Assembly (NCBI RefSeq): GCF_030678915.1
Contig: NZ_JAUUTZ010000006.1
Location: 124,001 to 188,000, forward strand
Length of the DNA stretch: 64,000 nucleotides
Direction: 5' to 3'
Origin: Paracoccus wurundjeri
GTDB taxonomy: Bacteria; Pseudomonadota; Alphaproteobacteria; Rhodobacterales; Rhodobacteraceae
This document shows positions 34,033-42,427 of this stretch, one piece after another. A program made the position numbers and the translations under genes. The notes beneath the pieces were generated by a model that had not been told where the DNA came from, did not search any database, and saw only the letters and a program-made list of their open reading frames with translations. Every line of letters starts with the position of its first letter. Within the stretch, counting starts at the first letter, position 1.

Positions 34033-36014
34033 TCCGCAGCCTCCGCGACCGGTCGGGGCAAGGGCAGTTCCGGAAAGCGTGCGCGAGTTTCCGCGAAGGC
34101 CTCCTCGACCCCTTCCGCGCCCGACCGGCCGGACATCCGCCGGAAGATCTCTGTCTTGGTAAAGAAACGCCAGTGAACTGGCAGTTCCGACAGGATCTGC
34201 GTCAACCGGTCATAGGCGGCATCGGTCCATCGGGACTCGTAACCCTCGCGCTCGGGGCCGTAATGGAAATGCGCGTCCTGCGCTTGCACCCTCGCCCGCA
34301 GCGAGGCCGTCGCCGCCTCGTCCACGACACCGGCCTTCAACACCACGCCATATTCCTCTTGCGCGGCCCGGATCGAGACATGGCCACATGCCACATCGCG
34401 CGCCACGCGCCACGGTTCGCGCTTCCTGGGGTTGCCGCGCCCGCCGCCTCCGGCAGAACGGATCTCCAGCACGTCGCCGGGTTGCAACACCGCCGTATCG
34501 GTATTGCCCAGACGCCTTTCGTCCCCGGTTCCGGGATTGATCACCATATCCGACAAGCCAGCCGCGCGACCGCCCAGAACACCCCAGGGACGGAAAAAGG
34601 ATCGGTCGCGATTGCGTGCCGTAATCCGTGTATCGGGCGCAAAAACGCGAAAGCTCATTTCGGTCGCCAGCCCGCCCCGCCAGCGTCCGGCCCCGCCGGA
34701 ATCCCGTGCCAGGCCGTATTTGACGAACTCCACCGGCACCTCGGTCTCGGTAATCTCGATCGGCGTATTCTTGAGATAGGCCGCATCCGCCCCCGAACCG
34801 TTGGTACCATCACGATCCGGCATCCCCCCGCCGCCACCCACCACCGGGTTGACAGCGGCGATCACTATTTTCCGGCTGCGCTCGTCATGGGTCATGACAT
34901 TGACGATGCAGTTGTTTCCGGCGGGCGCGGCAGGCATCCGTTCAGGGATCGCCTGACTGAACGCGCCGAAAATCACCGAGCGCAGCCTTGCGCATGTCAG
35001 CGAGCGCATCCCCACGGCCGCCGGAGCCACCGGGTTCAGCACCGTGCCTTCGGGCGCGATGCAGGTGAAGGGGCGGGTCAGGCCGGTATTCAGAAGGATC
35101 CGGGGATTGAGCGTGTAAAGCACGTAATAGACGCCGACCAGCAGGATGGTATGGCGCGGATCCCCGCCCGAAGGCACGTTCAGCGAACTGGCAAGCTGCG
35201 GATCCGAGCCCGTGAAATCCAGCACCGCATTCCCGCCCCGGATCGAGAGCGTCAGCTTGAGACGGCAGGGATTGCCGATATCGCTGTCCTCATCGGCGTA
35301 ATCGGCAAAGACGTAATCGCCATCGGGGATTTCCAGCAGTATTTCCCGCGCCTGCGCCTCGGCCTGATCCTTCAACGCCGACACACCGTCAAGAAACCCC
35401 TGTTTGCCGAAGCGTTCCAGCATCGCATGAACCTTGCGCTCACCGGTATTCAACGCTCCGACCAGCGCCTTGATATCGCCGATATTCAGCGACGGCTTGC
35501 GCACATTGGTTTCCATGATCCGCAGGATCTGCTGATCGAATTCGCCCTCGCGCACCAGTTTCATCGGTGGAAAGCGCACCCCTTCCTGATGCACTTCGGT
35601 CAGGGAGCGCGACAAGGATGCAGGAACCGCCCCACCCATATCGGTATTGTGGATATGCCCGCCGGTCCAGGCGACGATCTCTCCATCGGCGAAAACCGGT
35701 TTCCACAGATGGGTATCCGGCGCATGGGTCGCCACATGGCCAGAATAGGGATCATTGGTGAAGGCGACATCGCCGGGACGGTAATCGTCGATCATACCGA
35801 TGGCGCGGCCATAGGTCAGCCCCGGATACCATGTCGCGCCAAGTTCCATTGGAACGGCGAAAGTATCGCCCGCACGGTCCATCAGCATGACCGTGAAATC
35901 CTGCGTCTCCTTGACAAAGGCCGAATGGGCGGTGCGGTGCAATGTATGGGCCATGTTCTCGGCGGCGGCGCGGGCGTGATTGGCCAGCACCTGAAGGGTC
36001 ATCCTGTCATACAT
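34029..36014 (-). CDS. hyuB: Hydantoinase B / oxoprolinase family protein (second copy)
   Basis: A 661-residue B subunit of a second ATP-dependent amidohydrolase. Family landmarks: PGDVAFTNDPYSG, then GGHIHNTDMGGAVPASL (candidate metal-binding histidines), LNVPSGGDPRHTI, and the late EIRSAGGGGRGNPRKRE. Compared with the first HyuB its N-terminal third differs clearly (APDTHLW against HFSDVRL), so substrates probably differ. An ~80-residue C-terminal extension follows the glycine-rich block. It starts 5 bases after hyuA. Confidence 0.87.
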   Translation of the reverse strand: MYDRMTLQVLANHARAAAENMAHTLHRTAHSAFVKETQDFTVMLMDRAGDTFAVPMELGATWYPGLTYGRAIGMIDDYRPGDVAFTNDPYSGHVATHAPDTHLWKPVFADGEIVAWTGGHIHNTDMGGAVPASLSRSLTEVHQEGVRFPPMKLVREGEFDQQILRIMETNVRKPSLNIGDIKALVGALNTGERKVHAMLERFGKQGFLDGVSALKDQAEAQAREILLEIPDGDYVFADYADEDSDIGNPCRLKLTLSIRGGNAVLDFTGSDPQLASSLNVPSGGDPRHTILLVGVYYVLYTLNPRILLNTGLTRPFTCIAPEGTVLNPVAPAAVGMRSLTCARLRSVIFGAFSQAIPERMPAAPAGNNCIVNVMTHDERSRKIVIAAVNPVVGGGGGMPDRDGTNGSGADAAYLKNTPIEITETEVPVEFVKYGLARDSGGAGRWRGGLATEMSFRVFAPDTRITARNRDRSFFRPWGVLGGRAAGLSDMVINPGTGDERRLGNTDTAVLQPGDVLEIRSAGGGGRGNPRKREPWRVARDVACGHVSIRAAQEEYGVVLKAGVVDEAATASLRARVQAQDAHFHYGPEREGYESRWTDAAYDRLTQILSELPVHWRFFTKTEIFRRMSGRSGAEGVEEAFAETRARFPELPLPRPVAEAAE

Positions 36015-36019
36015 CGGCT

Positions 36020-38071
36020 TTACTCCGTAAAGGAAAGATGAATATTGAGATGGCGATCCACATGGGCCGATACGTGGTCGGGGATGGCAAAAGTCGTATC
36101 TTCCTGAACCACGACCGCAGGACCGGCGAATGCCGCGCCTCCGGTCAGCAAGGCCCGCTCGAACAACGGAATCTCGCGGCGGCCATGCAGATGGATCGGC
36201 ACGTGGCGCAACGGTTCCGCCGGGGTGCTGGGGGCGTCACTTTGGGGAAAAGCCGGTTTTGGTCCCGCGCCTATGGCTGAAAGGCGCAGATTGATGATCT
36301 CGATCCGTCCGTCCGGATCATCGAAATCGTAAATCTGCCGATGCGTCGCATGAAAGGCCGAAGCGATCCGGGGCACGTCATCCAGCCAGGCGGGCTTCAA
36401 TGCCACCTCTATCTCGTAGCTTTGTCCGGCATAGCGCATATCTGCGGACAGGCGAAGCTCGCTCGCCCCGTCATGCCCTTGCGCGGTCAGCCACCGCCGC
36501 CCTGCATTGCAAAGCTCCTGAAAGGCGCTTTGCAAACCCGACAGGGCAGCGGGATCGAGATCGGCAAAGACTGTGCGGATGAAATCGCCGCGCAGATCCG
36601 CCACCAATCCGCCAAGTGCCGAAACGACCCCCGGCCAGCGAGGCGCGATCACCCGGTTCATACCCAGTTCCCGTGCCAGGAATGCTCCCAGCATCGGTCC
36701 CCCACCGCCAAAAGGCATCAACGCAAATTCCCGCAGATCGACCCCGGCCCGCGATGACAGTTTTTCCACCTCGACGAACATTTCGGAAATGGCGATGTCG
36801 AGAATGGCTTGCGCCGTCTCTTCGATCCCGCGCCCTAATCTCTTGGCCAGTTCCGCGACAGCCCGACGGGCCAACCCGATATCCATCCGCAACTGCCCAT
36901 AGGCAAGCTCGGAATGCCCCAGCCAGCCGCAAACGGCCATCGCATCCGTCACCGTCGCACGCGTGCCCCCGCGCCCATAGCAGGCGGGACCGGGCTGAGA
37001 ACCCGCCGATTCCGGTCCCACGCGCAATACACCCTGACCATCCACCGAAGCGATCGAGCCACCGCCGATCCCTATGGAACTGACCGAAACCGAGGGAATA
37101 TGAAGCGGGAACTCCCCGATCAGTTCATCGCTGCCATACTGAACCTCGCCATCCACGATCAGCGCGAAATCCGCCGATGTCCCGCCGATATCCAGTGTCA
37201 GCACGCGCCTTTCGCCAGCCTGCCGCGCCAGCCACGCCGCGCCCATCACCCCCGAGGCCGTTCCGGAAAGCAACATCGATACGCAGTCGCGCCGCCCCTC
37301 ACCCGCGCTCATCAACCCGCCATTGGATTTGGTCAGCATCGCCCGCGCAGGAACACCGCGATCCTCCAACCGGGCTTCAAGGGCAGTCAGATAACCCGCC
37401 ACCCGCGGATGAACATAACCGTTCAGGATCGCGGTCGAGCTGCGCTCGTATTCGCGGATCACGGGCCAAACTTCCGCAGAGGTGAAAACGAAAAGCTCCG
37501 GCGCTTCGGCCTCGATCATCGCCTTGACCGCGGCCTCCTGCCCGCCATCGCGCCAGCTATGCAGCAGCGCCACGATGATCCCCTCGGCGCCGGTCTCTTT
37601 TGCACGCGCCACCGCTTCGGCCACCACTGCCGAATCCGCGCGCGGACTTTCGCTGCCATCGGCGCGCTGCCGGATCGGGATGCCGAAAATCCTGTCACGC
37701 GGGATCAGCGGCTCGGGGCGGTGACAGAACAGCGAATACATGTCGGGCATGCGCAGCCGCGCCAGTTCGATCACATCCTCGAAGCCTGCATTGGTGATCA
37801 TGGCCAGTTTCGCGCCCCTGCGTTGCAGGATCGTATTGATACCAACGGTGGTACCGTGCACGAAACGGCTGACCTGTGCAGGGTCCAGCCCCTCGCGCTC
37901 GGCCAGAAGATCCAATCCGGTCAGCAGTTCCGCTCCGGGATCATCCGGTGATGTCAGCACCTTGAGCGAAGCGACCCGTCCCGAACGCGTCTCGAGCGCG
38001 CAGAAATCCATGAAGGTGCCGCCGATATCGACACCAATCTTCCAGTCAGCAAGCGGGGCGCTGCCATCCAT
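36020..38071 (-). CDS. hyuA: Hydantoinase A / oxoprolinase family protein (second copy)
   Basis: The A subunit of the second amidohydrolase, 683 residues, with the ATP-binding IGVDIGGTFMDFCALE at residues ~11-26, SRFVHGTTVGINTILQ, and LTLDIGGTSADFALI near the middle; ALMPFGGGGPMLGAF is the C-terminal family block. It is the first gene of the eight-gene operon running to 26174, with an AGGAAAGGA site. Only distantly similar to the first HyuA in this window, so the two are not a recent duplication. Confidence 0.88.
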   Translation of the reverse strand: MDGSAPLADWKIGVDIGGTFMDFCALETRSGRVASLKVLTSPDDPGAELLTGLDLLAEREGLDPAQVSRFVHGTTVGINTILQRRGAKLAMITNAGFEDVIELARLRMPDMYSLFCHRPEPLIPRDRIFGIPIRQRADGSESPRADSAVVAEAVARAKETGAEGIIVALLHSWRDGGQEAAVKAMIEAEAPELFVFTSAEVWPVIREYERSSTAILNGYVHPRVAGYLTALEARLEDRGVPARAMLTKSNGGLMSAGEGRRDCVSMLLSGTASGVMGAAWLARQAGERRVLTLDIGGTSADFALIVDGEVQYGSDELIGEFPLHIPSVSVSSIGIGGGSIASVDGQGVLRVGPESAGSQPGPACYGRGGTRATVTDAMAVCGWLGHSELAYGQLRMDIGLARRAVAELAKRLGRGIEETAQAILDIAISEMFVEVEKLSSRAGVDLREFALMPFGGGGPMLGAFLARELGMNRVIAPRWPGVVSALGGLVADLRGDFIRTVFADLDPAALSGLQSAFQELCNAGRRWLTAQGHDGASELRLSADMRYAGQSYEIEVALKPAWLDDVPRIASAFHATHRQIYDFDDPDGRIEIINLRLSAIGAGPKPAFPQSDAPSTPAEPLRHVPIHLHGRREIPLFERALLTGGAAFAGPAVVVQEDTTFAIPDHVSAHVDRHLNIHLSFTE

Positions 38072-38164
38072 GAGAATCCGTCCTTTCCTGATCCGTTGTC
38101 AGGAACCGAGCAGAAACCGTCTTTCAGGTCCAAGACGCATTGCATGGCAATGCATAAGGTGAAC

Positions 38165-39049
38165 TTATGGAGATACCGGCGAGACGGCCAGCAAATGGGT
38201 ACGGATAACCTGTTCGGCCCGCGACAGCACCTTGCCGCGCAGGCTCAGCAACGACAGTGGCAAGGATGGGCTGTTCAGCAATGGCCGCAGGACGATACCG
38301 GGAAACTGCGCCCAGGGCAGCAGCGAATCCACGACCGCGACACCAAGCTTCGCCGCAACGAATCCTGCCGCCGAAATCGAAGAATCGATCTCGATCCGAG
38401 GCACGAAACCAAAGCCTTCCCGTTGTGCGGCAGCCTCCAGCTCATCGTAAGGCCGGGTCATGCTGCGATAGGAAATCACCACCTCGTCAACCAGATCGGC
38501 AAAACTCAGTTTTTCCATCCCGGTCAGCGGATGATCTTCTGGCAGCAGGCAGCAGAAGGACGTATGACCCAGCCGCTCGACCGCTATATCGGGTGGCAGG
38601 TGATCGTCCAGCGCCAGTGCAAGTGCGGCATCGCCCGCGCGCAGCATCTCGACCATCGCGGCAATCGGCGCAACATGGGTGCGCAGCAATATATCCGGAT
38701 GGTTTTGACGGAACGCGGCCACAGCTTGCGGCAAGAGCGACATGGCCGGTGGCGGAGATGCCGCGATCCGCACCAGGCCCGCGCGCCCCAGTCGCAAATC
38801 CGAGGTCTTGCGCCGCAAGCCTTCAAGTCCCGAAAACAGCCGCTCCGCCTCGGGGTAAAGCTCCAATGCCTCGGGTGTCGCCCGCAAACGGCCCTTTTCC
38901 CGGTCGAACAAGGCGAAACCCAGTTCATCCTCGGCATGGATCAGGATCTGACTCAAGGCGGGCTGCGAGATATTCAGCAGCCGTGCCGCCCCGGTTACCG
39001 TCCCCGCCCGCATCACGGCGGTAAATACTTCAAGCTGACGTGCGCGCAT
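38165..39049 (-). CDS. LysR family transcriptional regulator
   Basis: A 294-residue regulator with an N-terminal winged helix (LEVFTAVMRAGTVTGAARLLNISQPA, near residues 6-31) and a type-2 periplasmic-binding effector domain. The start MRARQLE at 39049 follows GGAGGCG; a much longer in-frame frame runs into the divergent gene's region and is not credible. It lies 93 bases ahead of the hyuA operon and is divergent from the HcnC-like FAD gene, so it is placed to control both arms, as LysR proteins usually do. Confidence 0.87.
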   Translation of the reverse strand: MRARQLEVFTAVMRAGTVTGAARLLNISQPALSQILIHAEDELGFALFDREKGRLRATPEALELYPEAERLFSGLEGLRRKTSDLRLGRAGLVRIAASPPPAMSLLPQAVAAFRQNHPDILLRTHVAPIAAMVEMLRAGDAALALALDDHLPPDIAVERLGHTSFCCLLPEDHPLTGMEKLSFADLVDEVVISYRSMTRPYDELEAAAQREGFGFVPRIEIDSSISAAGFVAAKLGVAVVDSLLPWAQFPGIVLRPLLNSPSLPLSLLSLRGKVLSRAEQVIRTHLLAVSPVSP

Positions 39050-39158
39050 ATCGCCTCCATAGGCCGGACTTATAGGATGCCTCGTTTCTCGTCTTTGACG
39101 CAAGCGGGGTCGCAGCGTTCTGATAGCGAAAGGACAAAGACATGCGAAAGGCGGCGGA

Positions 39159-40265
39159 ATGGATATAATCGTCCTTGGCGGCGGATTGATGGGAACGGCA
39201 TCGGCCTTTTTCCTTGCGCGGCGCGGCCTGAAGGTCACGCTGATCGAGCGCCGCCGCATCGGCGCAGGCGCGACCGTCGCCTCTTTCGGGAATATCCGCC
39301 GCAGTGGACGGCATCTGTCACAACTGCCTCTTGCGCATCGCTCGCTGACGCTGTGGAAGCAAAGCGAAGCACTGTTGGGCCGGGATGTCGAGTTTCGCCC
39401 AACCGGCCATCTGCGCCTGATCTTTGACGAGCAGGGGCTGGCCGATATGCGGCATTTCGCCGACAAAGCCCGCGCTTGGGGGCTTGAACTCGAAGAATTG
39501 GAGCCTGCCCAGATTCGCCGCCGCTTTCCCGGCCTTGGCCCTGACGCGATCGCCGCCTCCTTTTCGCCCGATGACGGTTCCGCCAATCCACGGCTCGTCA
39601 GCCCCGCCTTTGCCGCCGCCGCCGCAGCAGCAGGTGCGAACATCGTGGATCAGGCGCCGGTTCGTGCCATATCCCTCAGCGATTCCGGCTTCACCGCCGA
39701 AACCGACCGGGGCCGGTTCGACGCCACCATGCTGTTGAACTGCGCCGGGGCATGGGGCGCAGAAATCGCCGCACAGTTCCGTGAGCCGGTACCGCTGGCC
39801 GCTTACGGCCCGCAGATGGCCGTCACCGAACCGCTGCCACATCGGATCCTGCCTGTCGTGGGTATGTGGTCGCGCGCTCATGGCGCTTATCTGCGGCAGG
39901 TGGAGCGAGGCAATGTCGTTTTCGGCGGCGCGGTCGAGCGTGTTCCGGTCGACCCCGGTCCCGGCCATGCGCGAGCGGATCCGGCGCGACTGCCCGAACA
40001 GCTTCACGCCGTGCTGCGCCTGGCACCCGCCTTGCGGGACGTGACGGTGATCCGCCAATGGTCGGGCTGCGAAGGCTATGTCGGTGACGGATTGCCGGTC
40101 ATGGGCGCCTCGGCCACGACCCCGGGGCTGTTTCACGCTTTCGGCTTCTGCGGACACGGATTTCAGCTTGGCCCCGGTGTCGGCGACGCCATGGCGGAAT
40201 TGATCGCCACCGGCAATTGCGAAACTCCGCTGAAGCCCTTTGGCATCGCGCGTTTCGCAGCATGA
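39159..40265 (+). CDS. FAD-dependent oxidoreductase, DadA/HcnC-like
   Basis: A 368-residue DAO-family flavoprotein. N-terminal IIVLGGGLMGTASAFFLARRG binds FAD; the late FGFCGHGFQLGPGVGDAMAEL is the second FAD contact typical of DadA/glycine-oxidase-like enzymes. Length and fold match the C subunit (substrate oxidase) of HcnABC-type and LhpB-type complexes, whose other two subunits are encoded in the divergent operon at 32342 and 33709. It may therefore complete a three-subunit dehydrogenase acting on an amino or N-methylamino acid. The start has a GGCGGCGG site. Confidence 0.83.
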   Translation: MDIIVLGGGLMGTASAFFLARRGLKVTLIERRRIGAGATVASFGNIRRSGRHLSQLPLAHRSLTLWKQSEALLGRDVEFRPTGHLRLIFDEQGLADMRHFADKARAWGLELEELEPAQIRRRFPGLGPDAIAASFSPDDGSANPRLVSPAFAAAAAAAGANIVDQAPVRAISLSDSGFTAETDRGRFDATMLLNCAGAWGAEIAAQFREPVPLAAYGPQMAVTEPLPHRILPVVGMWSRAHGAYLRQVERGNVVFGGAVERVPVDPGPGHARADPARLPEQLHAVLRLAPALRDVTVIRQWSGCEGYVGDGLPVMGASATTPGLFHAFGFCGHGFQLGPGVGDAMAELIATGNCETPLKPFGIARFAA

Positions 40266-40315
40266 ATCCGCATCGCGCCACAACAGGTCGGGAACATCTC
40301 CACCCGTTCTTCCTT

Positions 40316-40331
40316 ACCCGAATATCCGGGT
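40316..40331. terminator. Palindromic hairpin ACCCG-AATATC-CGGGT in a convergent gap
   Basis: A 5-bp perfect stem with a 6-base loop, 50 bases downstream of the FAD gene stop in the gap before the convergent FAD gene at 40439. An alternative pairing uses the CCACCCG at about 40300. There is no strong T-run, so termination would be weak; such short palindromes are also common dispersed elements in related genomes. Confidence 0.35.
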
Positions 40332-40438
40332 GGGATTTCCGGTTCCTCCACCATTGCGTCAAAAACCCTTCGACATGCTACGCCGCCAGTCGTGGCAGAA
40401 CCCACAGAACCCGCATTTTCGGCCGACCAAAACAGGCT

Positions 40439-41767
40439 CTAGAAATCGGCAACCTGTCCCCACTGTCCTTTGCCGAACCGGGCAAGGCGGTACTGCGCGG
40501 TCCCGGTGATCGGCTCGCGACCAAGGACCAGATCGGCGGTCAGATGGCCCACCCCCGGCCCGATCCCGAAGCCATGCCCCGACAAACCCGCCGCCAGCAC
40601 CAGTCCCGGCAGGCCGATATCCGCGTCGATCACGGGCACACCATCGGGCGTGCTGTCGATAAAGCCCGCCCATTGCGCCTGCACGGGCAAAGGCTTCAGC
40701 TCGGGCAGCAACCGATGCGCGCGGGACAGGGTTTCGTTCAGCAGCCGCGCCGAGGGGCGCGGATCGAGGACGCGCATCCGCTCCATCGGGGTTTCCCGGT
40801 CCAGCCGCCATATGCGGCGGGTTTCGAAACCGGCGCGCCACGCCTGCAACCCGCCCGGCGCGAGCGAGCGCCAGCGTTTTGCGAACATCGGCAGGAAATG
40901 CCGCGCCCCACGCAACGCCCCGGGTGTGGGATCAAGATTGGCCCGCCCGGAAATCGCCAGAGTATGCCCGCCATCGCCGCGGCGGGTGACGGACACGGCT
41001 GCGGTATGCAGCGCGGGCGGCAGCCCTTCGGCACCTGGCGCGACCGAAAGGATCGAACTGCGCACCGCGGCCTGCGGAAACTCAATCCCGAGTTGATGAA
41101 GAAAACTTCCGGCCCAGGCTCCGCCCGCAATGATCGCATTCCGGGTGCGGATCGTGCCCCGTTCGGTGACAACACCGGAAACCGCGCCGCCGGACGTCTC
41201 GATCCCGCGCGCAGCGCAAGATTGCAGAACCACACCGCCATGCCGGACCACCCCCTGAGCGATCAAAGGCGCGGCCCGAGACGGATCGGCAATGCCATCG
41301 CTTGGCGACCAGACCCCGCCTTTCCAGCCTTTCCCGGTCGCCCCCGCCCGCTCGGCGGCTTCGGCGGAACCAAGCATACGGGTATCGACCCCTTCGCCAC
41401 GGGCGAAGCGACCCCATTTCGCCCAGCCTTCGATCTCGGATTCGTCCTCGGAAAGATACAGCAATCCGCAGCGCCGGAAGCCCAGATCCATGCCGGTATC
41501 CGCCGTGATCTCTTCCCACAATTCAAGGCTGCGGGTGGAAAGCGGCAATTCGCGTGCATCCCGGTTCTGCTGCCGGCACCAGCCCCAGTTGCGGCTGGAT
41601 TGCTCGGCCCCGACACGGCCCTTTTCCAGCAGCACGACCCGCTGCCCGGCCCGAGCCAGCCAATAGGCCGCGCAGGTGCCGGTGATTCCCGCTCCGATTA
41701 CGACAGAATCGGCCTCGGCAGGAAATTCGCTGACTGCAGTATCGATATGCAGAAGGGGCGCAGGCAT
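40439..41767 (-). CDS. FAD-binding oxidoreductase (DAO family)
   Basis: A 442-residue flavoprotein. The FAD motif SVVIGAGITGTCAAYWLARAG sits near residue 20, followed by SSRNWGWCRQQNRD, and the C-terminal GLSGHGFGIGPGVGHL binds the flavin. It belongs to the amino-acid/amine oxidase superfamily; no covalent-flavin signature is obvious. It is convergent with the HcnC-like gene and divergent from an Lrp regulator. That suggests it belongs to the right-hand catabolic block and that Lrp controls it. The substrate is probably an amino acid or secondary amine. The start at 41767 follows GGAGAT. Confidence 0.82.
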   Translation of the reverse strand: MPAPLLHIDTAVSEFPAEADSVVIGAGITGTCAAYWLARAGQRVVLLEKGRVGAEQSSRNWGWCRQQNRDARELPLSTRSLELWEEITADTGMDLGFRRCGLLYLSEDESEIEGWAKWGRFARGEGVDTRMLGSAEAAERAGATGKGWKGGVWSPSDGIADPSRAAPLIAQGVVRHGGVVLQSCAARGIETSGGAVSGVVTERGTIRTRNAIIAGGAWAGSFLHQLGIEFPQAAVRSSILSVAPGAEGLPPALHTAAVSVTRRGDGGHTLAISGRANLDPTPGALRGARHFLPMFAKRWRSLAPGGLQAWRAGFETRRIWRLDRETPMERMRVLDPRPSARLLNETLSRAHRLLPELKPLPVQAQWAGFIDSTPDGVPVIDADIGLPGLVLAAGLSGHGFGIGPGVGHLTADLVLGREPITGTAQYRLARFGKGQWGQVADF

Positions 41768-41847
41768 GAAGATCTCCGGTCTTTTCCCAAACCATACCCG
41801 GCCCGGATCAAAGCTATCTGCCGGACAATTGGCAAAAGACAGCATTT

Positions 41848-41865
41848 CATGTTGAAGCATGTTGA
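41848..41865. promoter_or_regulatory. Two CATGTTGA direct repeats spaced by one helical turn
   Basis: CATGTTGA occurs at 41848-41855 and again at 41858-41865, a 10-bp period, in the divergent promoter between the FAD oxidase (minus) and the Lrp gene (plus). Helically phased repeats suit an Lrp/AsnC oligomer. Seen in sequence; role inferred. Confidence 0.45.
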
Positions 41866-41928
41866 CCAGACAGGGTTATACCTCTTTCACAAGAGTTCCG
41901 CGCCCGGATGGATCGAAGGAGCGAAACG

Positions 41929-42423
41929 ATGAACACCCGCCTGAAACTGGACCGGATCGATGTCAGGATACTTGCCGAATTGCAGCGCAACGGGCGGATC
42001 ACCAATGTCGAACTGGCCGAACTCGTGCATCTGTCGCCCTCGCCCTGCCTGATGCGGGTCAAGAAATTGCAGAAGGCGGGATATATCGCCGGTTATTCAG
42101 CCCAGATCGACATTGCCAAGCTGGGCGAGACATTGACAGTCTTTACCGAGTTCACACTCAGGAATCACCGCCAGATCGACTTCGCCCGCTTTCAGGAGGC
42201 GCTGGAGAAGATCGACAGTTGCGTCGAATGCCATCTGATCTCGGGCGGTTACGATTACTTGGTGAAATTCGTCACGGCGGGCATTGTCGATTACCAGACC
42301 ATCATCGAGGCCCTGATCGACCGCGAAATCGGAATCGACCGTTATTTCAGCTATGTCGTGATCAAATCGCCCTTCGTCAAAACGCAGCTTCCCCTGACCC
42401 GGCTGTTCGCCGACAGGGAATAG
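41929..42423 (+). CDS. Lrp/AsnC family transcriptional regulator
   Basis: A 164-residue regulator. N-terminal helix-turn-helix (LDRIDVRILAELQRNGRI, then ELVHLSPSPCLMRVKKLQ, about residues 7-50) and C-terminal RAM ligand-binding domain (FARFQEALEKIDSCVECHLISG). The ATG at 41929 follows AAGGAG; an upstream ATG is in frame but lacks a site. It is divergent from the FAD oxidase and its stop lies 4 bases from the convergent transporter operon. It probably senses the amino acid handled by the region. Confidence 0.88.
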   Translation: MNTRLKLDRIDVRILAELQRNGRITNVELAELVHLSPSPCLMRVKKLQKAGYIAGYSAQIDIAKLGETLTVFTEFTLRNHRQIDFARFQEALEKIDSCVECHLISGGYDYLVKFVTAGIVDYQTIIEALIDREIGIDRYFSYVVIKSPFVKTQLPLTRLFADRE

Positions 42424-42427
42424 CCGC

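Noticed and set aside
34173..36041. 622-codon plus-strand frame opposite the second hyuB
   Set aside because: Antisense shadow caused by GC-rich third codon positions of hyuB.
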